Assembly (NCBI GenBank): GCA_002633005.1
Contig: NMRA01000235.1
Coordinates: 76,625-112,126 of the forward strand
Length of the DNA: 35,502 nt
Direction of reading: 5' to 3'
Source: Phoronis australis
Taxonomy: Eukaryota > Phoronida > Phoronidae
Numbering within the stretch: position 1 is the first letter of the stretch; every line of letters begins with the position of its first letter. Under the pieces are notes generated by a model. The model made no database searches and was not told where the DNA came from. It saw only the letters and a program-made list of their open reading frames with translations. Shown here piece by piece: positions 1 to 9,200 of the stretch. Position numbers and translations under genes: made by a program.

Positions 1-97
1 GTTTCCCTGTCATTGACATGAACGCAAAGTTGCGATAACTTCCATTGTAATAAATTATTAATTAAATATATCAATGTCATGAATCCCCTTTTTGTAG

Positions 98-217
98 GTA
101 CGGAATCATCCATGGTGGTGGAAGCGGCAAGTACTTGTCCGACTGGATAATGAACGGAGAACCGCCTTACGACTTGATAGAGACGGACCCAGGTCGAAGT
201 GGTGACTGGTGCCACAT
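98..217 (+). CDS. DMGDH: DMGDH exon (first in window)
   Basis: The acceptor TTTTTGTAG ends at 97. The exon begins with one base of a split Gly codon and continues [16 protein letters not shown], the last glycine-rich stretch of the FAD-binding oxidoreductase domain, then [14 protein letters not shown] chose the donor AT|GTAGGT (217/218) over the earlier CAG|GTCGAA and TG|GTGCCA sites. It is the only one that joins in frame to the next exon and keeps the spacing W-x4-Y seen in animal DMGDH. Reading through gives a TAG stop at 218-220 region, so splicing here is required. Confidence 0.88.
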
Positions 218-3200
218 GTAGGTTGATTGATACAGTAAGCGCATTAAATGTCTCCGTTTTGGGAGCTATCAAGTTAATAAACACTTCTCCGACTGGTAAA
301 TCTCAATGCATTTTTAAGCAGCGATTAACGTTCCTACAAAGACCGATGTTCAATAATCTGGTTTCCAAAAATCAAGTCAGTGATCTCCTCCAAATTTTCA
401 AGCTATTAAGACAAGCACGCACTTGGCAATTTTTGGTGCAATTGATACATGTAGATGGCAAATTCTGGGGCTCGCACAATTTATGACTCCTTAGTGACAT
501 TCTCAACCACACCCACTAATCACTTCAGCGGTCGCCATTTTGCTAGGTAACAGTAGTACCGTCATGAGCATACTCGCGAACCTCTCGCCTTTCACTCGCT
601 TTATTTTGCGTGACTTCACTTTTTTCGCAAGAAATGTGGCCTGTGGAATACTATCCAGCCTCTCGTTCAGTAACATAGGACCTCGTTCAGACTTCGCGAT
701 CGATTATCTGAAATGATTTCGTGATTATAAAAAAGAACACGTGACTGTGGCTAGATTTTAACCGGCCTAGCGTAGGTCCTACCATTATTGAACTCACGCC
801 AGGTTAGGAGGTTCAACATAGAGCTTCTCGCTGGTTCCCTGCGTGCCGCTAGGTGGTCGGTAGCCAGCACGCAGGCATCACTTAATTTCCTCGGGAATTT
901 TTTTACACCGTCGTTTCTGATTGGCTAGTCGAATTCTCAACAGGCAGCGCTTTACGCAAACAAACTGGCATGACTGATGGACTGAAGTGTAAATATGGTC
1001 TGTTGTACAGACAAATCGGTGCTTAAAATTTATGTTCAGGAAATGTGAATCCTAGAAATTGTGGCTGCACCTTTTCGTAGTGCATCTTTCTACTGTCGAT
1101 GACTTTTGTTTAAAATGCTGTATTCATACAGTATGAATAACACACCGTTAAATTGGCCAGATATGTGTTTATTGTACATGTGTGTGTTTCAAGCACGCGG
1201 TTATTAAGCATCACTGCAGAAACGAAATAGTTGTTGCGACGCCACTTGCATGGCAAGGCTAAAAATCGTACACAGTCCGCCACTATTCACGGTGTTGTAA
1301 AGCTAACCAATGACTGCTGAGGCCTTACATCAAGCAATGCTAAAGCGCGTGCCACTGCGTGCTGGCTTGGCACGTAGGGAACCAGCGAGCATAGCGCTTG
1401 CGCAATGGGGCAATGGCCTCTGGGGTACATGTAGGTTGACTTCTTGGAGCTATTAGATCACGCACGGTCAGTTCAAAACCGACCTGGAGCCAATTGTTCA
1501 TGTTGGTATAGATCGACTGTGGCTTGCGACTCCTTTTCTTGTAAGTGGATCTATGAATAGTCTGTCAAAAATAAAATAAAATAAATAAATAAAGTTTCTC
1601 TCTCTCAAGTATGGGTTTTTGGAATCAGGTACTTTTGCTATCAGGGATTCTTTGCAGCAAATTGACTTATTCTGGAGTACAAGACGAGTCACTTTTGAGG
1701 CACTTGTACTGTAGCAAGAAATGTTAATTTATGTATAGGAACCAGTGTTTGCTTACATTCCTCGTCAACAATTCAACATTCCATTCTCGCCGACCAATCA
1801 GTTTTGTGGTGGCCATTTTGCAAGTCTACCGTATCTTGATAAGTTTGCGGAGCTTATTTACAAGACAGTCAATCACCTTCTTACGAGCTTTCCAAAAGTC
1901 GCAAAAAACTCGTATGAAGTAACACACGTTTTGAAGTGCTGAGTTTATCTTGACTTCTCAGATTTGTTGGCGCACGTGTTTTTATATGAAATTAACAAAC
2001 TAAAATAGTAAAATCGCATTTTTATGGCTACTCTAAGTTTAGTTTAATGTAGTTTAAACAAAATCCGATCGGGCGCTCCGTCAGCAACTGCACACAGGTT
2101 ATTGTTGACAGTGTTCCTCCGAGTTTGAACCTATTTCTTTTTGTATTGAGGCGTATTTTTCCATTTAGAGATTATGCATTGAAGAAAATCCGCGAGACCT
2201 ATGCCAAAAATAACATGGTAGGTTTCCCCAAGGAAGAGAGGTGGGCGGGTAGACCCACCGCTCGCGTGAGTGGGGTCTACCAGAAGCTAAAGGACGGTGG
2301 TGCTGAATATGGCTTCCACGCAGGTACGTTACATCAGGAAAATGGTGTTTTTTTAATTGTTTCAGACCAATGAATTAGTCATTATGTTGCAAAGTTATGT
2401 GATTTAGTTGAGTTCCTTAGAGCCAATGGTTAATAACACTTCCTGTTGTGACGTGTACAGTGTACCTCGTACTTCATTGGTTGATCGTTATGTCCTTGTA
2501 TGTTGTTATGGGCAATTTAATTCAGATTTAGTTTTAACTCAATCCTGACTCATGTTCTACTTTCATGTACCACAATAGTTGTTATAACAGAACTAGTTAC
2601 ATGTACATGCAACTTCGTTGTTTATATCTGTTCCCACGAACCACTTTGATAGCCGACTTGCAATGTGTTCCCGTCACACTGGCCACATACGAGCATAATT
2701 CATTACCACCTATGATTTCATACGACGAGTATAATTTTTTTTCTCTTATTATTTAATGTCTCACTTTCGAATGCGATTGCCTTCGGTGTGCATAAGTTTA
2801 GCTATACATGTCAAATCTCACCATGCCATCAGTCCTCATATTCTGATTTTTTGATGCAGATGAGAATCGCGTTGCAGCAGGAGAGAGAGAGAGACTGTCC
2901 ACTTATAAATTTCATTTCAACGTGTTGGCCTGTCATATATAATGAATGTCCGCATGTACTTTCAAATTCCTGTACGCTGGCCAAAATCTAGAACTGTAGC
3001 GAGATTTGACAGCTCGGTTCGTCTTCTGGGTAATGCTTGGTCATAAAAATGGCGTCGAGTAATTTAGGAACAATGACTGTGTATCCCATCAAGGGCATAG
3101 GTTGTAACCCACGTCATAATGATTTTCTTTTAATGTTACATTTAATTCCATGTTCATGTCCGCAGGATAACGGCAATACATTTATAATGTCACCCACTGG

Positions 3201-6200
3201 TGAAAGCAATGAGCGACACCTAGCAAGTTAGCGTGTCACGTGATTTTCCAAATGTAGAAGTGAGTGCTGTCATGAACTTAAATGTATTGTCGACTTGTAC
3301 GAAGCTTATTGTGCGATAGAAGTTGGAACGAGTGTAGCCTACTCTGATCATTGTGTGAAACGGCAGAACGAGTCCTTTTACACGTGACTCACGTTACTTA
3401 AATGACCCGTGATTGTCAGAGCCACCTATAGACTATTTCAACCAGACGTCCTGTCGCTCCCGCTCTTGTGTCACAGAAAGATACACAGAAGTCATGTTGC
3501 CTAATTTGTTTGCACATATAGGGTGGGAACAACCAACGTGGTTCGCGCAGAACGGAGACGATGGTGGTTATAAACCAAGTTTTCGTCGCACCAACTGGTT
3601 CGAACCGGTGGGGCGCGAGTGCAGGATGGTTTTGGAAAAGGGAGGAATCATCGACCTTACTCCGTTTGGAAAAATAAATGTTAAAGGAAAAGACGCGACA
3701 GCCTATATGGATCATATTGTCGCCAACAAATTACCAGAGGTATAACGAAAAGCATCCTTGTAGTGTTAAACAGTAGAACTAGAGTGCTAGAATAGAGATG
3801 GCATTGAATTGCTGATTTCGTAATGGAGAAAGTGGAAACTGTCAAGGAAAATAGATAGTTCATCAATGACGGCAATCAAATGGGGAAGGTCGTCTTTGGC
3901 ATGTGCGAGACTGGGAAGTTCAAGTTAAAGGAATGGTGGCTATTGAACTAAGAAGGTTTGAAAAAGCAGTCAGGAGAAAACAAACGTTTGTTACGACTTG
4001 TGAAGTTTGAACTTGATGGCGAAAATCAGGGGAAATTCAGAGTGCGGGAAATTTCACATTTTTGGTTTCAGGTAAATGTTATTTTGCGACAGGTGATGAC
4101 GCCACACAAGTAATATCTATGTGCCCACATATGTATATGTGCGGGTGTAATATGCCGTCATCTTAGTCTTTCCGTTCTCCGTCCGTTTGGCGTCCGTTCG
4201 GCGACCTTCGACGTCCGTTCAGCTTCCGCTTGTTGTATCTCAAAAACCCTTAGAGGAATGTTCGTGGAATTTTGCATACATTTTTCTATTAGAAATGGGA
4301 CGTCACCAACGAAATTTTATGCGGATTGTACTAACTTTGTGTCTCCTAGTGGAAACTAATTTGCCTATCGGCCGAGTTTCTTAGAAAACTTTTATGAAAT
4401 TTATCGTATCAGTTTCTAGGAGACGATGACACCTTCACATTCAAACGTGGAATATTACGTAATCTGCGTCCCCAGAGGTCACTGTCATTGGGCTACTTTT
4501 ATTTTTACCTCTGCTTTTGTATTCATCAACATGTCCACTTAAAGGACAATTGTGAAACTTCCAACGTGGTGATTGCGTTTGAGGATTTTGGACGTGCTCC
4601 GTTGGGGAAATTTAGCTTTTCGTCTTCTTCGTTTACCTCTGTAGTCTACCACGTTCCTATTTGTGAAATGTGTTGAATAAGTTTCTGTTTTAAGGGTGAC
4701 GACACCTTCCCGTTTTCTTATGGATAAAATTTCTGCCACCCTAGTGGGAACTTTTATTATGTTTGTGTCTATTTTGGTTTCCGCCTCTACATCCGCCAAA
4801 CTGCTTGATAGACCATTACGAAATGTTACAGGATTTGTTTCTATTGAGGTAAGTAATTTAGTCTTAAGTTTTAGGACGGGTCCAACAAGTGTGTCTTGTC
4901 CTTGTGGTGACAAATCTGCTTTTGCCTGCAAGGCAGCTCCACTAATATTCTCCGTGGATCTTTATAAAATTTTGTATATCTGCATCTCCAGTTGAGGAGA
5001 GTACGTCCGTCGTAGATTTTGGGCCGAGTCCTTCTACGATGGCGTGCCCTAATAACTATTTAGGTTTTGTTTACGTATGCTGCTATATTTACAAATTCCT
5101 CGATTTATATTCACAAAAACCAGTCAAATAGTTCCTGTCTAGAATATTATAACACTTGCATTATTTCAGACGGATTTGATTTATGCTGCGCCCTCAGTGG
5201 CTTAGTTATATATTACATGATACATTATACGTAAGCTGAAGCAGTACCGTTTGGCGGCCCAGTTACAGGTGCATTTCAAAACTTTGTGTTTCTCTTGCGT
5301 GTGGAGCACTCCTCTTTTGATTTGTCTATGAGTGGAGAGTATCGCTTTGCACATTTCGATTTTAGGTAAATACTACCAGAATAAGTCACATGCTGACACC
5401 AACCGGAAAAGTGTACGCTGAGCTAACAGTGACGCGGCTGTGCGATGATGAATATTTCTGCGTGACTGGTTCAGGTTCCGAGTTCCACGACTACAGGTTA
5501 TTCTTAGATCTCTCGTGGCTTCCGGTAGTTTTGTAAGCTTACCTTGTTATAGACGTTTTTGTGAGTCCACCTACGCATGCCTGGAATGACAGATGTATGC
5601 GCAAGAACGCAATTTTGATATTAGTCATGGACACGTGATCGTAATCTCCAATGAGAGTGTCTGAAATGATCCCGGTTGCGCTCATTTATCATTGCTCTTA
5701 AGTTGAATTTCGGAGCTTCCGCAACGCTTCTGTCCAGCTCCTGCTGTTTGTGTTGAATTTCCATTTTCTTTACCTCAGTTTCTTTACAAATTGGTGTAAT
5801 TTGGAAAAATCACGAAAATAACTTGTTCGTCCTCTACAATGACAGGCCTTATATGTAAGAATAATGTGTATTATTTTTCTGCAACTGTGTTGCTGATGTT
5901 AAAGTCGACTTCCTTACTTTTGAGATGGATGCAAACTCAAGCCAGGGCAAAGAATTTCGACGTCACGGTCAACAGGTTGACAGGCGATATAGCCTGCCTC
6001 GGTATCGCGGGACCCAAATCACGTGATGTCATGGCAAACCTGTCAACAGAGAGTATGTCAAACGAGGACTTCGGTTTCTTGCAAGCGAAAAGAGTAACCG
6101 TTGGTGGGGTGGCAACCATTGCTATACGTATATCATATACAGGTAAAATACGAACTCAAAAGAAGTTTTTAAACTTAATACTTGTTTTACCAGAAGCGGG

Positions 6201-9200
6201 TTTTGGAATTCAGACATAGTTTTCAAGAGAGGACTTTCACGGACCATTCCACTTTTAAACAAAAATGTTTGGATAAAATCTGATAGTGAATTCTACGGTT
6301 ATTTACTGTTAATTTAAACCATTTTCTGGCTTTGTATTCAAGAATTTATATTTTTTAAAGGTGAATTGGGTTGGGAGCTGTACCACAAGCCGTCCGATAC
6401 AGTGACGTTGTATGACGCGCTTATGGCTGTTGGTAAAGAACATGGCGTGGGAAACTTTGGTACATACGCACTAAACTCCCTTAGGTTGGAGAAAGGATTC
6501 CGAGCTTGGGGGCATGAGGTAGGACTGATTTGATTTGTCGATCAATGTCAATTGATATTCTGTGAATCGTCTACGGTTCAGTTTCATTCGCATCATCTGA
6601 CCACACATACCCTAAACGAAATCAAATGATGGTATCAGGATGAATTGTTCGTAAATTCAATATCAAATAATTAGGCATACTTCGTTATCGTTTATTACTC
6701 TGAGTCAAATCTGAGCTGCGTTCCGAGTAGACGGAAGAAACTCGCGAAAACTTCATGTACGCATAGTCACGCTAGTCTTCGCGAGATACCGCATTGCATT
6801 ACAAGCGAAGCGCTTGATCACGCTGCTATTCCCACAATTGCCTTTTGTCTACGTACATGTACGGAACGCAGCCCTCCTGGTTCTTGGTTTTGAAGCTTTG
6901 GTAGAATATTGACTGTGACCAAGTCTTTAATTAATAGGTTGTGCGTCTTGCAACGGGATTTTACAGCCAGTCAAGTTGTCAAACAAGTGGGAATACTTTT
7001 GATGATAGCTGTAATCAACGCACTATTTTGCAGATGAATGTAGACACAAACCCGCTGGAGGCAGGACTGGAAAAGTTTGTTAAGTTAAAAAAGGTAAAAC
7101 CATTGGTCACTCTGAAAATATTCCGGTTGATATTACAGGATTGAATCACAACCATCGTAAATACTTGTGTGGAAAGTTATGTCGAGTAAATTTATGTACA
7201 AATAAATCAATAGCTCAAAACGTTGCTAAGAATTTGTAGTTTCAAATGGCATGTGCATTCAAACCTTTGTTGACTTTTGGGCCGAAAGGTGAGACCTTTT
7301 TATGCCTTTATTTATTGCGCGGCATATACTCGGTATTAATCTTTTTGTTGGGCTTACTGTCACGTTTTTCCAATGTATGGGTAGGCCTAGGATGTTACCG
7401 ATGCTAACAACTTTCGGAGTGACGATAGGCTGAAAACTGGTTCGAGTTTATCACTTTATTAATCCCGAAAGTACGTTCACAAGCCTGCTCAAACAAAACA
7501 TCCGACTTAATGTCTGTCCTATGCTCCAGCCAGTGCTGTGAAGCTTCACTTTGACTTGTGACACTCGTTGATTCAAAAGTCAGCTGTTGCTGCAGCTGGC
7601 TCTCTAATGACGTTACATGTATGCTGCAACACAACTACAATTTCTACTGACAGAACCCAACTTCAACTCTCTTTTAACTGTCACTCATCCTGCCTTAGTA
7701 TTTATAGTCTCTTACAATGTTCTCGGACGTTCCACCAATTCAACTACAACTTTCTAGAAGTTTCCAGCATCTATCCAATCATTCTACAAATAAATACTAG
7801 GTTCTATAGAAATTTTAGACTACATTAAACTCTAACATTATGGAATCATTTGGAATGATCCCTATTCTACCGTAAACAAACTGCATACAGTAATCATTGC
7901 CTTGACCTCATGAGGCATGTCAATCAATTAGTGCTGTCTACACATCGCAGAACAATACAATAAGACGTATCAAATTAATTGTTCACCTGTTAAGCACGAG
8001 AGCATGAGATGAAAACAAGTTTAGTTCGCAATTATGAGCTAATTCACACGTAAAGAACCATTTTTCCAAAAGCTGCGGTATCATTAGAAATCGTGTTTGG
8101 CTACTCCGAGGTGAAGTCAGAGACGCAGTGCAAGGATCTATGTAAACATCAAGTTATATTTTCCTGTTGATCTCTCCCGTATTTATGTCTCTATACCAGG
8201 GTCCATGGTCTAATACCAGCTCGGCCTCGGCAATCGACATTGGAAAATTGACAATATAAGTCTTTGAGTAAACGTTGACTATTTGTGTGCTAAAATCTTT
8301 CGGCTTGTTTGATTAATCATGCGCGCATTAAGCCTTAAATCGAATTTCTTACGATGTGGACCTTTTGCTGACAAAAAAGCAGGAGGACTAAAAAAAGAAA
8401 CAGGGTACCATCTTCACTGTGCGTCTGCGCCTTTTTAGTGAGCTTTTGTCTCGTAATCCCAGACTTTTTGTTTCTCTGAAGCGGACCTTAATTTGCCCAC
8501 TTCGCCAAATGGGGGGGGGGTTCGTTCGAGTCCCCACCCCCTGGGTGCGCGCATGTTAATGTTCGTCTCTAAGTCTGTGTTTGGAGATGAGATCCTGGAA
8601 TCTGATTGGACTGTGTATAATGTGATACCTCTTGCTGGTTCCCTAGGTGCCTAGCCATGCAGCACGCAGGTACATGTATCACGCAGTAGTACGCGCTTTA
8701 GCATTGGTTGATGTAACCTGGGTAGCCATTGGTTAGCTTTACAACAGCGTGAAAAAATGGCGGACAATGAACGATTTTTAGCCTTGTTATGCAAGTTGCG
8801 TTGCAGCAACTATTTCGTTTCTGCAGTGATATTTAATAGCCGCGTGCTTGAAGCACACACATGTACAATAAAGACACACAGTATCTGGCCGATTTAACCA
8901 GTGTGTTATTCATATTGTATGAATACAGGACAGTATCGTAAACAAAAGTCAGTAGAAAAATGCACCCTGAAAAGGCGCAACCACAATTTCTGGGATTTAC
9001 ATTTCCTGAACTCAATTTTTAATCACCGATTTGTCCGTACAACAGACCGTATTTACACTTCCATCAGTCATGCCACTTTGTTTGCGTAAAGCGCTACCTG
9101 TTGAGAATTCGACCAGCCAAACGGAAACGCCGGTGTAAAAAATATTTCCCCTGGAAAATTAAATGATACCTGCGTGCTGGCTACCACCTAGCGGCACGCA

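Noticed and set aside
218-230. In-frame TAG stop after the first DMGDH exon, suggesting a pseudogene
   Set aside because: The AT|GTAGGT donor removes it, and the splice restores the exact spacing of the family. No DMGDH exon shows a frameshift or stop.
4539-4995. Overlapping open frames on both strands (130 and 99 codons) in a DMGDH intron
   Set aside because: They lie in the CCTAGTGG repeat, whose other copy has a different reading structure.
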